From Panacagrimonas sp052386745 (GTDB lineage: Bacteria; Pseudomonadota; Gammaproteobacteria; Nevskiales; Nevskiaceae), in NCBI GenBank assembly GCA_052386745.1, contig JBQTJW010000002.1, forward strand, positions 1 through 64,000: a stretch of DNA of 64,000 nucleotides, read 5' to 3'. A program made the position numbers and the translations under genes. The notes under the pieces are model-generated. The model saw nothing but the letters and a program-made list of their open reading frames with translations. It did not search any database and was not told the DNA's origin. Positions 56,575-64,000 of the stretch are shown one piece after another; positions within the stretch are counted from its first letter, which is position 1, and each line of letters starts with the position of its first letter.

Positions 56575-57665
56575 ATGCGCCGCTGGGCACGCCCGTGCCG
56601 GAACCGCCGCTGGGCCTGCTGCTGGAGCTGACGCATCGCTGTCCCTTGCAGTGCCCGTACTGTTCCAACCCGCTCAAGCTGGAAAAATCCGGCGCCGAAC
56701 TGGACACCGACACCTGGCTGCGCGTGCTGGACGAAGCGGCCGCGCTGGGCGTGCTGCAGGTCCATTTTTCCGGCGGCGAGCCCACCGCGCGAAAGGATTT
56801 GCCCGCGCTGGTGAAGCGCGCCGCGGAGCGCCAGCTCTACAGCAATCTCATCACCTCCGCCGTGCTGCTGGACGAGCGCCGGGTACGGGAACTGGCCGAT
56901 GCCGGCCTCGACCACGTGCAGATCAGTTTCCAGGACATACAGGCCGCCAGCGCCGACCGGATCGCCGGCTACAAGGGTGGGCACGCGCGTAAGCTGAGCG
57001 TGGCGCGGATGGTGACGCAGGCCGGCCTGCCGCTGACGCTGAATTTTGTGGTCCACCGCCAGAACACGGGCAGCGTTCCGGCCATGATCCAGATGGGGCT
57101 CGACTTCGGCGCCGGCCGCATCGAGATCGCCCATGTGCAGTACTACGGCTGGGGACTGGTCAACCGCGCCGCCCTGCTGCCCACGCGCGAACAACTCGAC
57201 GCGGTGACGGCGGAAGTGGAAGCGGCGCGCATCCGGCTCAAGGGCCGCATGAACATCGACTACGTGGTGCCGGACTACTACGCTTTGCGGCCCAAGGCCT
57301 GCATGGGCGGCTGGGCGCGGCGCTTCATGAACATTTCCCCCGCCGGCAAGGCCTTGCCCTGCCATGCCGCGGAAACCCTGCCGGGCATGGACTTTCCCTC
57401 GGTGTGCGAGCAATCCCTGGCCGCCATCTGGCGCGATGACCCGGTGTTCAAGCGTTTCCGCGGCACCGACTGGATGCCCGACCCCTGCCGGAGCTGCGAC
57501 CGTCGCGAAGTCGACTGGGGCGGCTGCCGCTGCCAGGCATTTGCCCTGACCGGCGACGCCTCCCGAACCGACCCCGCCTGCGCGCTGGCACCCGACCGGG
57601 CGGTGATGGCGGCGGCCGTGGCGCAGAGCGCCGGACCGCTGCCGGAGTTTGTCTATCGCCGTTGA
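56571..57665 (+). CDS. pqqE: PQQ biosynthesis radical SAM enzyme PqqE
   Basis: A 364-residue radical SAM/SPASM protein that makes the Glu-Tyr carbon-carbon bond in PqqA. The SAM-cluster motif is HRCPLQCPYC (C24, C28, C31), and FSGGEPTARKDL follows. The C-terminal SPASM cysteines appear in KACMGGW, LPCHAAE and DPCRSCDRREVDWGGCRC. The GTG start overlaps the pqqD stop. It is the last gene of the operon in the window; no PQQ dehydrogenase follows. Confidence 0.96.
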   Translation: MNAPLGTPVPEPPLGLLLELTHRCPLQCPYCSNPLKLEKSGAELDTDTWLRVLDEAAALGVLQVHFSGGEPTARKDLPALVKRAAERQLYSNLITSAVLLDERRVRELADAGLDHVQISFQDIQAASADRIAGYKGGHARKLSVARMVTQAGLPLTLNFVVHRQNTGSVPAMIQMGLDFGAGRIEIAHVQYYGWGLVNRAALLPTREQLDAVTAEVEAARIRLKGRMNIDYVVPDYYALRPKACMGGWARRFMNISPAGKALPCHAAETLPGMDFPSVCEQSLAAIWRDDPVFKRFRGTDWMPDPCRSCDRREVDWGGCRCQAFALTGDASRTDPACALAPDRAVMAAAVAQSAGPLPEFVYRR

Positions 57666-57675
57666 TGGGCCTGCT

Positions 57676-57693
57676 TTGTGATCCAGTTCACAA
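57676..57693. promoter_or_regulatory. Perfect CRP/Clp-type site upstream of the lipoprotein gene
   Basis: TTGTGATCCAGTTCACAA contains an exact TGTGA-N6-TCACA, the consensus of CRP and its Xanthomonas relative Clp. A TAGTAT -10-like hexamer at 57743-57748 would place the site centre about 71 bases before the start of transcription, a usual class I activating position. It starts 11 bases past the pqqE stop, about 150 bases before the lipoprotein start. Confidence 0.6.
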
Positions 57694-57832
57694 GGGCGAC
57701 GGAAGAACAATAAAACCTGCATTTCTCCTGGATTTCGATTGGTAGTATCGCCCGAGAGGGGGCCTGAAGCTTGATGGTAAGGACCTTTCGGGGACGCTTA
57801 ACGATCTGAAATATTTAGCCAAGGGGAATGAC

Positions 57833-58432
57833 ATGCGTTTGCTTGATGCGGTGGGGCGCGGGCGATTTCTGATTTCTTGCAGCGGTTTTGGTCTTGTCCT
57901 GGCCGGTTGTGCCGCCACGCCGGATTACGACGGGGCCTTTTCGTCCAGGGAATCGGTCAAGGGCAACTCCGAATTGATATCCGCGCCGGTCGATCCCACC
58001 TGGAGCGCCGCGGTCGAGGTGGTTGCACAGCAGGGCTTCATCATCGAGCAGGCGGACACCAAGGGGCGGATCATCCTGGCCACCAAGGAGATGCGGAACA
58101 AGGAGGATTCTTCCATTTCGCATTCGGTGAGGGCGACCGTGACGGTGGTCCCGGTGTCCGATCAGACGACGAGGGTGCTGCTGTCGGCAAACCAGACCAC
58201 CGAGCTGCACAAGAAAAATTATGTGTGGTGGAAATTGCTCTGGCTCATCCCGCTGTTTCCGGTGGGATCGGAGTACACCACGGTGGTCACGGAGCGCGAC
58301 ACGGTGAAATCTCCAGCGTTCTATCAGCAGTTCTTTTCTGAACTGAAAAAAGTATCCGATAACAGGAAGCTAGCCTCACCGACGATCGACGGGACCGCGG
58401 ATCCATTGGCGACACAGCCAACGACGCCCTGA
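57833..58432 (+). CDS. Lipoprotein of unknown function
   Basis: A 199-residue protein with a lipoprotein signal: a basic start, hydrophobic ISCSGFGLVLAGC with the lipobox LAGC (Cys at about residue 26), so the mature protein is lipid-anchored. The body has a mixed alpha/beta pattern (AAVEVVAQQGFIIEQADTKGRIILAT) similar to DUF4810- or BamC-like small domains, but I do not recognise the family. A hydrophobic stretch WWKLLWLIPLFPVG lies in the second half. A CRP-like site upstream suggests regulation by carbon or stress signals. Confidence 0.65.
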   Translation: MRLLDAVGRGRFLISCSGFGLVLAGCAATPDYDGAFSSRESVKGNSELISAPVDPTWSAAVEVVAQQGFIIEQADTKGRIILATKEMRNKEDSSISHSVRATVTVVPVSDQTTRVLLSANQTTELHKKNYVWWKLLWLIPLFPVGSEYTTVVTERDTVKSPAFYQQFFSELKKVSDNRKLASPTIDGTADPLATQPTTP

Positions 58433-58715
58433 ATCTTGAAAGCCAGCGCTGGAACAGTACGTTGATCGAACTGATGTCACTGCGAGATGGCGTGAGGAGA
58501 ATATAGCGGCTGGAGTCAATGACGTGGCTCCTGCCCATCCCATGTTCAACTCACCCCGGTGTTGCCGAAGACGTTCGCTGTTCGCTGTATCACCCAGACG
58601 TAGATCCATGCTCTACAGATCACGAAAACGTGAGGCGTCGGCCCGAGTCCCCTGAAGATGACGGGGCAACGATGCCACATTCATCTCCGGCGCAACGCTG
58701 CTCAGCGTCTGCGCA

Positions 58716-59885
58716 TCAATCAGTCGCTGGCAGATCACTGCACAGGAGTTCCGCGATTGGTTGCAGGCGATCCACCCGTTCGCACACGGCGATCAGCGCC
58801 ATCATGATCGGAACCCCGAGCAGCAGGCCGGGGATTCCCCACAGCCACTGCCAGAGCATCAGCGACACCAGCGCCGATACCGAGTTGATTCGCCCGATCT
58901 TTTCCGTCATCCAGGGAACGACGCCGAAGCCGACGATGGTCGCGATGCCGGTGGCGCTCGCCACCACGAGCAGGACCCCCTCCACGCTGCCGAACTGAAG
59001 CCACGCCACCATGGCGGCGGCCACGACGACCGCGGCCGTGCCCACGTAGGGAATCAGATGCAGAACGCCGGCCGCAACACCCCACAGCGTTGCGTTCTCC
59101 AGTCCGATGAGCGCAAACGCGACCCCGGTGCCTGCACCCACCAGCGCGCTGGTTCCAATCTGGATCACGACGTAACGCTGGATCTGGCTGTCGATTTCGT
59201 CCAGCACCTGCACCATGGTCTTCTTCTGCGTGAGGGTGCTCCCGGCAATCCGGACCAGCTTGCGCTTGAACAGCGGGCTGGACACGAGCAGGAAGTAGCT
59301 CAGGGCGAGCACAACAATCACCTGGAACAGGCCCCGCACCAGGGCCTCGGTACCGCTCCACAGGTACCCGCGCAGGTTGACGGCTTCCGCAGTCGAGGGC
59401 GGGCTGGACTGGCGGGGAGATGTCGAGACCCGCTCCAGACCCTCCGCGGCGGCCAGAAGCTTCTTCACGGGGCTGGTGTTGTCCAGCGCCGTGTGATGCA
59501 GCACACGCTCCAGCTTCTTGGTGGCCCGCGGGACGGAATCCAGCAGCCGGGTACCTTGCGACTCGAGCGAGGCCGCGCCGGTCATGACCACACCCACGGT
59601 CAGCGCGAGCGCGAAGGCGGCGCCCAGCGGTTCGGGGACTCGCAGGTGGCGCTTGAGCGCCACAACGAGCGGCCGCAGCGCGTAGCTGAGGAAGGCGGCC
59701 AGCGCGATGGGAACCAGAACGAGGCTGGCCCACTTGAGCGCAAAGATCACCGCGAGCGTCGCGATGACGCCCAGCGACACGCTGCGGATATCCACCGGCA
59801 CCGCGATGGCTGGCGGCGGCAGCGCCTGCGTTGAGGAACCGACAGGATGGATCAGCGCCGTTGCATCTTCGGTATTCGCGTTCAC
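58716..59885 (-). CDS. AI-2E family transporter (PerM/YhhQ-type permease)
   Basis: A 389-residue polytopic protein. About eight hydrophobic segments are seen: a first pair at residues 30-75, a hydrophilic central part (residues 100-200), and a C-terminal block with VGAGTGVAFALIGLENATLWGVAAGVLHLIPYVG, the family's most conserved segment shown here only in part. Members include TqsA and PerM; some export autoinducer-2 or act as Na+/H+ antiporters, so the substrate is open. The gene is divergent from the hemerythrin gene. Confidence 0.85.
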   Translation of the reverse strand: MNANTEDATALIHPVGSSTQALPPPAIAVPVDIRSVSLGVIATLAVIFALKWASLVLVPIALAAFLSYALRPLVVALKRHLRVPEPLGAAFALALTVGVVMTGAASLESQGTRLLDSVPRATKKLERVLHHTALDNTSPVKKLLAAAEGLERVSTSPRQSSPPSTAEAVNLRGYLWSGTEALVRGLFQVIVVLALSYFLLVSSPLFKRKLVRIAGSTLTQKKTMVQVLDEIDSQIQRYVVIQIGTSALVGAGTGVAFALIGLENATLWGVAAGVLHLIPYVGTAAVVVAAAMVAWLQFGSVEGVLLVVASATGIATIVGFGVVPWMTEKIGRINSVSALVSLMLWQWLWGIPGLLLGVPIMMALIAVCERVDRLQPIAELLCSDLPATD

Positions 59886-60175
59886 AACGCACGGTTAGCC
59901 GTACAGGGCGGCAATGAATTTTCCAGCGACATCACGCTCTCCACAGCAGGTCTGCAACGCAATTGCGCCGATGGTGGAAAAGCCCCGCAAACGAGATTCC
60001 CGGGTTCGCTGCCGCGGGTGAAAGCCGCCATGCTCCAGACACCTTCGGGATCCGTCCCCTGACAGGTACACCGCTTGCGGCGTCTCCCGGCAACGACGCC
60101 GCGCATGACTCGATGCAAATCTCTAATCGCGTCGGCGCTCGAAGTTTCAGTATCCCTTCAATACGGAGCATTGCC

Positions 60176-60661
60176 ATGTTCAAGACCATCGCCCGAAAAC
60201 TGGACCCCGACCAGGACGCCATCGACCTGCTGAAGGCAGACCACCGGCTGGTGGAGGAGCTGTTCGCGGAGTACGAAAAAGCGGACAAGCGCGGCAAGCT
60301 GCGGCTCGCGCGCCGGATCTGCGCGGAGCTCGCCATGCACGCCAGGATCGAGGAAACCGTTTTCTACCCCGCTGCCAAGCGGGACGCCGCCGAGTCCAGG
60401 GATATGGTCAACGAGGGCATCGTCGAGCACGAGGGCATCACCCGGCTTGTCGCCATCATCCCAACGCTCACCACCGCGGACGAATACTTCGAGAGCCGCA
60501 TGACGGTGCTCAAGGAATACGTGCAGCACCACGTCAAGGAAGAGGAAAGCACGATGTTCCCCGCCATCGTCGAAAGCGACCTGGACCTCAAGGAAGTGGG
60601 GTCGAGGCTCATGCTGGCAAAGAAGCGGCTGCAGGACGCACCTCGATCGAAGGCGGCATGA
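60176..60661 (+). CDS. Hemerythrin-domain protein
   Basis: A 161-residue four-helix protein with hemerythrin metal ligands: His in LLKADHRLVEELF, His-Glu in MHARIEETVFYPA, His in VEHEGITRL and His-His-Glu in YVQHHVKEEESTMFPA. Such proteins carry a diiron centre that binds oxygen or responds to nitric oxide and iron-sulfur damage. The ATG at 60176 begins after a GGAG-containing leader. It ends 87 bases from the convergent tmk gene and lies in the slot where holB usually follows tmk. Confidence 0.85.
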   Translation: MFKTIARKLDPDQDAIDLLKADHRLVEELFAEYEKADKRGKLRLARRICAELAMHARIEETVFYPAAKRDAAESRDMVNEGIVEHEGITRLVAIIPTLTTADEYFESRMTVLKEYVQHHVKEEESTMFPAIVESDLDLKEVGSRLMLAKKRLQDAPRSKAA

Positions 60662-60748
60662 GGTCGAGGGGTTCACACCGGACAGGGTGTCCCTCCAAAT
60701 TTCGCGAACGATCTGCCGGCCGAGGTAGGCGAGCCAGGGAATTCGGCC

Positions 60749-61375
60749 CTATCTCAAACGCGCACCCAGCGTCTGCGCAATGGATGCGCTGACCGCGTCC
60801 ATGGATAGCGACGCATCGATCACCGCGTAGCGGGAAGGCTGACGGGCAGCCCGGGCGAGGTAGGCGTCCCGCACCCGGGTCATGAACGCAATTGTTTCGG
60901 ATTCGAAGCGGTTGGCGTCCCCGCGGCTGCGCGCCCTGGCCAGACCGATTTCCACGGGCACGTCGAGTAGCAGGGTGAGATCCGGACGCAGGTCGTGCAG
61001 GACGAGGTCTTCGAGCGCCTCAAGGTGCCTGTGCGCGATGCCCCGCCCGGCGCCCTGGTAGGCCCAGCTGGCATCCACGAAGCGATCGCACACCACGTCG
61101 TCACCGCGCAGCAGGGCCGGCCGGATCAGCGCCGCCAGGTGCGCCGCGCGTGCCGCGAACATCAGCAGCAGTTCCGTTTCGGCCGTCACGCCCTCGGCCC
61201 AGTCACCCAGCACCAGCCCGCGGATGGCCTCGGCCAGCGGCGAGCCGCCCGGCTCGCGCGTGCGGACCACGCTGCGGCCGCGCGCCTCCAGCCACGCCAC
61301 GATCCGGGCGGCGTGGGTGGACTTGCCCGCGCCTTCGCCGCCTTCGAGCGTGATGAGCCGGCCCGGCGCCTTCAT
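60749..61375 (-). CDS. tmk: Thymidylate kinase
   Basis: A 208-residue P-loop kinase phosphorylating dTMP to dTDP. The Walker A loop is LEGGEGAGKSTHA, the substrate motif is TREPGGSPLAEAIR, and the DRY-like segment is VCDRFVDASWAYQGAGRG. The C-terminal half has the RARSRGDANRFE lid region. The ATG overlaps the mltG stop as ATGA. The usual next gene, holB, is absent here. Confidence 0.95.
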   Translation of the reverse strand: MKAPGRLITLEGGEGAGKSTHAARIVAWLEARGRSVVRTREPGGSPLAEAIRGLVLGDWAEGVTAETELLLMFAARAAHLAALIRPALLRGDDVVCDRFVDASWAYQGAGRGIAHRHLEALEDLVLHDLRPDLTLLLDVPVEIGLARARSRGDANRFESETIAFMTRVRDAYLARAARQPSRYAVIDASLSMDAVSASIAQTLGARLR

Positions 61376-62388
61376 CCGCCCTGCCCCAGCTGGTAGCGCT
61401 TCACCGCGGCCTCGTGTTCGGTCAGGGTGGTGGAGAACTGGTGGGAACCGTCGCGCCGCGCCACGAAAAACAGCTCGGTGCCTGGCGCGGGCTGCACGGC
61501 GGCAAGCAGCGCGGCGCGTCCCGGCAGGCAGATCGGCGTCGGCGGCAGGCCGATGCGCAGGTAGGTGTTGTAGGGGCCGTCGGCGAGCAGGTCGCGCTTG
61601 CGCAGGTTGCCGTCGAACAGCAGGCCCAGGCCGTAGATCACGGTGGGGTCGGTCTGAAGGCGCATGCCGGCCTGGAGGCGCCGCACGAACACGCCGGCGA
61701 TGCGGCTTCGCTCGGACTCCAGCCCGGTTTCCTTCTCGACGATGGACGCCATGATCAGCGCGCCCTCGGGCGCGGCGTACGGGAGCGCGGCGGCGCGCTG
61801 CGACCAGGCGTCCGCGAGCGCCTTGTCCATGGCATCGAAGGCCGTGCGCAGGACGGCGACGTCGGTGGTGCCCTTGGGAAAGCGGTACGTGTCCGGAAAG
61901 AAGCGGCCTTCCGGGTGCAGGCCGGGGTGGCCGATGGCGGCCATGATGGTTTCGGCACGCGTGTCGGCGAGCGTGGCGCGGATCTCGGGGTGGCCCTGCA
62001 CCAGCTTCATGGCCTGGTCGAAGCTCATGCCCTCGACGATACGCAGCTCGTGCATCACCGCCTTGCCGCCCACCAGCAGGGCCAGCGCGCCAAGGCTGGT
62101 CACGCCCGGTTCCAGTCGGTACTGGCCGGCCTTGATGAGGCTGGCCGAACCGGTCAGCCGCGCCCAGGCTTCGAGGTACACGGCCTGGCGCGGCGCGCTG
62201 AAGACCCGCTGCGATTTCAGTTGCGCCACTGCGTCGCGGAAGCGGCTGCCGTTGGCGATTTCCACGTTCTGCGCCTCGGGCAGCACCAGCGGCGCGTTCA
62301 GTTGCCGGTAGCCATCCACCGCGAGCAGACCGCCTCCCACCGCCACCAGCACGGTCAGCACCAGCAGCCGGACCAGGAGCCATTTCAT
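61372..62388 (-). CDS. mltG: Endolytic murein transglycosylase MltG
   Basis: A 338-residue inner-membrane protein with one N-terminal helix (LLVRLLVLTVLVAVGGGLLAV) and a periplasmic YceG domain that cleaves nascent glycan strands. Conserved parts are EGMSFDQAMKLV, FPDTYRFPKGT, the catalytic Glu in ASIVEKETGLESER, and LQTDPTVIYGLG. The start is the ATG at 62388, which overlaps the pabC stop (ATGA). It is in the conserved pabC-mltG-tmk order. Confidence 0.94.
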   Translation of the reverse strand: MKWLLVRLLVLTVLVAVGGGLLAVDGYRQLNAPLVLPEAQNVEIANGSRFRDAVAQLKSQRVFSAPRQAVYLEAWARLTGSASLIKAGQYRLEPGVTSLGALALLVGGKAVMHELRIVEGMSFDQAMKLVQGHPEIRATLADTRAETIMAAIGHPGLHPEGRFFPDTYRFPKGTTDVAVLRTAFDAMDKALADAWSQRAAALPYAAPEGALIMASIVEKETGLESERSRIAGVFVRRLQAGMRLQTDPTVIYGLGLLFDGNLRKRDLLADGPYNTYLRIGLPPTPICLPGRAALLAAVQPAPGTELFFVARRDGSHQFSTTLTEHEAAVKRYQLGQGG

Positions 62389-63200
62389 CGGCCGCACCAG
62401 GGGTGCGCGAGGCGTTCTGTCAGGCTGCGGGTGACCGGTCCCGGCGCGGCGAGTTCGAGCGTCCCGATGCGCCGCACCGGCCAGATGCCGACGAGGCTAT
62501 TGGTGAGGAAGCATTCGGTGGCGTGGCGCACTTCGTCCGGCGAGATGGTGCCGACTTCGCAGTCGCGGCCGATCGCGGACGCAATCTGGAAGACCCGCTC
62601 GCGCGTACGCCCGGCCACGCCCGCGCGCGACAGGTCCGGCGTCACCAGGATATTGTCGATGACGAAAAAGACGTTGCTGCGCGTGCCGCAGGTGACGCGG
62701 CCATCGGCGTCGCACATCAGGGCTTCGTGCTGACCTTCAGGCCAGCCGCGGCTGGCGAGCACCTGTTCCAGCCGGTTCAGATGCTTGATGCCGGCGAGCC
62801 GCGGCTGCACGCCCAGCAGCACCGGGCTCCAGCCCAGCACCACGCCCTGCGTCCAGCAGTCGCGTGCATGTTCCGGCAGCGGCCGCAGTTGCAGCAGGCG
62901 ATCCACGCCGTTGGCGGCGGGCACATACCCGCGACCGGAATCCGCCCGGCTGAGCAGGACGCGGAGCACGCCGGCATCCACGGTGCCGGCCAGCGCCTGC
63001 ATTTCCGAGCGCAGCAGGTCGGGGTCGGGCACTTCCAGGTCCAGCGCAGCGGCGTCGCGCAACAGCTTTTCGAGCTGGCCGTTGAGGTCGATCACCTGGT
63101 GGCCGTGGACCAGCGCGGTGCGAAACACGCCGTCGCCGTAGTGCAGGGCGCGCGTTCCGGTCCAGGCGCCGGCAACCGCCTCGCCGTTGAAGCGGTTCAA
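62385..63200 (-). CDS. pabC: Aminodeoxychorismate lyase
   Basis: A 271-residue fold-type IV PLP enzyme that converts aminodeoxychorismate to p-aminobenzoate and pyruvate for folate. The N-terminal HYGDGVFRTALVHG and the PLP-lysine region GIKHLNRLEQVLA are diagnostic, with C-terminal NVFFVIDNILVTPDL. The TTG start overlaps the pabB stop as TTGA. It precedes mltG. Confidence 0.93.
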   Translation of the reverse strand: MNRFNGEAVAGAWTGTRALHYGDGVFRTALVHGHQVIDLNGQLEKLLRDAAALDLEVPDPDLLRSEMQALAGTVDAGVLRVLLSRADSGRGYVPAANGVDRLLQLRPLPEHARDCWTQGVVLGWSPVLLGVQPRLAGIKHLNRLEQVLASRGWPEGQHEALMCDADGRVTCGTRSNVFFVIDNILVTPDLSRAGVAGRTRERVFQIASAIGRDCEVGTISPDEVRHATECFLTNSLVGIWPVRRIGTLELAAPGPVTRSLTERLAHPWCGR

Positions 63201-64000
63201 GCCGCGGCCTCCAGCGCCAGCAGCAGTCCGCGCGCCTTGGCCCGGGTTTCGGCGAGTTCCGCGGGCGCCAGCGAATCCGCCACGATGCCCGCGCCGGCGC
63301 GCAAGTGGACCTCGCCATCCTGCACCACCAGGGTCCGGATCAGGATGCTGGTGTCCATGCGCCCGCAGTTGGAGAGGTAGCCCATGGAACCGGTATAGGG
63401 CCCGCGGCCCACGCCTTCAAGCTCGGCGATGATCTGCATGGCGCGGACCTTGGGGCAGCCGGTGATGGTTCCGCCCGGAAACACGGCCGCCAGTACGTCC
63501 ACGGGGCCAGTCCCCGGCCGCAGCCGGCCGCGCACGTTGGAGACGATGTGATGCACGTGGGCGTAGGACTCCAGGGTCATCAACTCGCTGACCTCGATGC
63601 TGCCCGGCACGCACACGCGCCCGAGGTCGTTGCGCTCCAGGTCGATGAGCATCACGTGCTCCGCGCGCTCCTTGAGGCTGCCGATGAGCTGGGCGCGGAG
63701 GCGCGCGTCCTCGTCGCCGGGGCCGCGCGGGCGGGTGCCGGCGCTCGGCCGGGTCTGGACCCGATCGCCGTCACGCTGCACCAGGCGTTCGGGCGAGGAA
63801 CTGAGCACGGCAACGCCGTCGATCAGCGCGAGCCCGGCAAACGGCGCCGGGTTGGCGCGCCGCAGCTGCGCATAGACGGCGGTGTGGTCCGTGCCCTTGC
63901 GCAAACAGGCGCGCCAGGCGCGCGACAGGTTCACCTGGAAGGTGTCGCCGGCACGCAGGTAGTCGAGGATGCGGTCCACGCTGGCAAGGAAGCGATCGGG
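63197..64000 (-). CDS. pabB: Aminodeoxychorismate synthase component I (N terminus missing at window edge)
   Basis: The last 267 codons of a chorismate-binding enzyme; the reading frame is open to base 64000. Motifs include GDTFQVNLSRAW, TRPSAGTRPRG, LIDLERNDLGRVC, FPGGTITGCPKVRAM and GPYTGSMGYLSNCGRMD. With the glutaminase PabA it makes aminodeoxychorismate from chorismate. Placement directly before pabC supports PabB over anthranilate synthase TrpE. The true start lies outside the window. Confidence 0.93.
   Translation of the reverse strand, partial: PDRFLASVDRILDYLRAGDTFQVNLSRAWRACLRKGTDHTAVYAQLRRANPAPFAGLALIDGVAVLSSSPERLVQRDGDRVQTRPSAGTRPRGPGDEDARLRAQLIGSLKERAEHVMLIDLERNDLGRVCVPGSIEVSELMTLESYAHVHHIVSNVRGRLRPGTGPVDVLAAVFPGGTITGCPKVRAMQIIAELEGVGRGPYTGSMGYLSNCGRMDTSILIRTLVVQDGEVHLRAGAGIVADSLAPAELAETRAKARGLLLALEAAA

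Overview
The window is 64 kb of GC-rich, gene-dense bacterial chromosome, with very few gaps over 300 bases. Gene content and order point to a gammaproteobacterium, most likely Lysobacterales (Xanthomonadales) or a close relative. The grounds are infC-rpmI-rplT-pheS-pheT-ihfA-merR-tRNA-Pro, rnhB-dnaE-accA-tilS, pabB-pabC-mltG-tmk, a complete pqqABCDE operon, and iterated short G/C-rich repeats in gene gaps. This placement is inference from gene order; no database was searched.

Layout. 1-5 kb: edge gene, an MFS remnant, a PaaI-like thioesterase with a TauE/SafE permease, a SHOCT protein, and an ada / 2OG-oxygenase / alkB alkylation-repair operon. 5.4-8.3 kb: ahcY and metF, separated by a four-helix-bundle (23S intervening-sequence type) gene flanked by inverted repeats. 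8.3-17.2 kb: single housekeeping and accessory genes (aldo/keto reductase with divergent AraC regulator, Nudix, thioesterase, cNMP-patatin protein, HAD nucleotidase, cysQ, acyltransferase, a diiron-like protein, an HD protein). 17.2-24.5 kb: rnhB, dnaE, accA, tilS, a PKHD hydroxylase and tRNA-Pro(GGG). 24.6-30.2 kb, minus strand: the translation operon infC to ihfA/merR, with an AUC-initiated infC and a terminator-like attenuator directly before pheS. 30.6-38.2 kb, minus strand: a visibly less GC-rich block encoding an MMPL/RND permease, a Tat-type DUF1329 protein, a YCF48-like propeller and a DUF1302 outer-membrane protein. 38.6-42.2 kb: DnaJ-type and Hsp20 chaperones, orn and cystathionine beta-synthase. 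42.2-45.9 kb: decayed DNA with two apparently intact insertion sequences (IS1595 and IS3 families). 45.9-54.2 kb: outer-membrane protein, DUF938 methyltransferase, pterin dehydratase coupled to a 1420-residue duplicated membrane protein, a cystathionine lyase/synthase and an MFS exporter. 54.4-57.7 kb: pqqABCDE. 57.7-64 kb: a lipoprotein behind a CRP/Clp-like site, an AI-2E-type permease, a hemerythrin, and tmk-mltG-pabC-pabB running off the edge.

How the genes work together. ahcY, metF, cystathionine beta-synthase and the gamma-lyase/synthase cover much of the activated-methyl cycle and transsulfuration. ada, the 2OG oxygenase and alkB form one coupled alkylation-response unit. pqqA-E make the redox cofactor PQQ; no PQQ-dependent dehydrogenase lies in the window. 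The most interesting unit is the four-gene MMPL / DUF1329 / YCF48 / DUF1302 set. It has an inner-membrane pump, two exported proteins and an outer-membrane barrel, as expected of a trans-envelope route for a hydrophobic substrate, but its substrate and mechanism are unknown to me.
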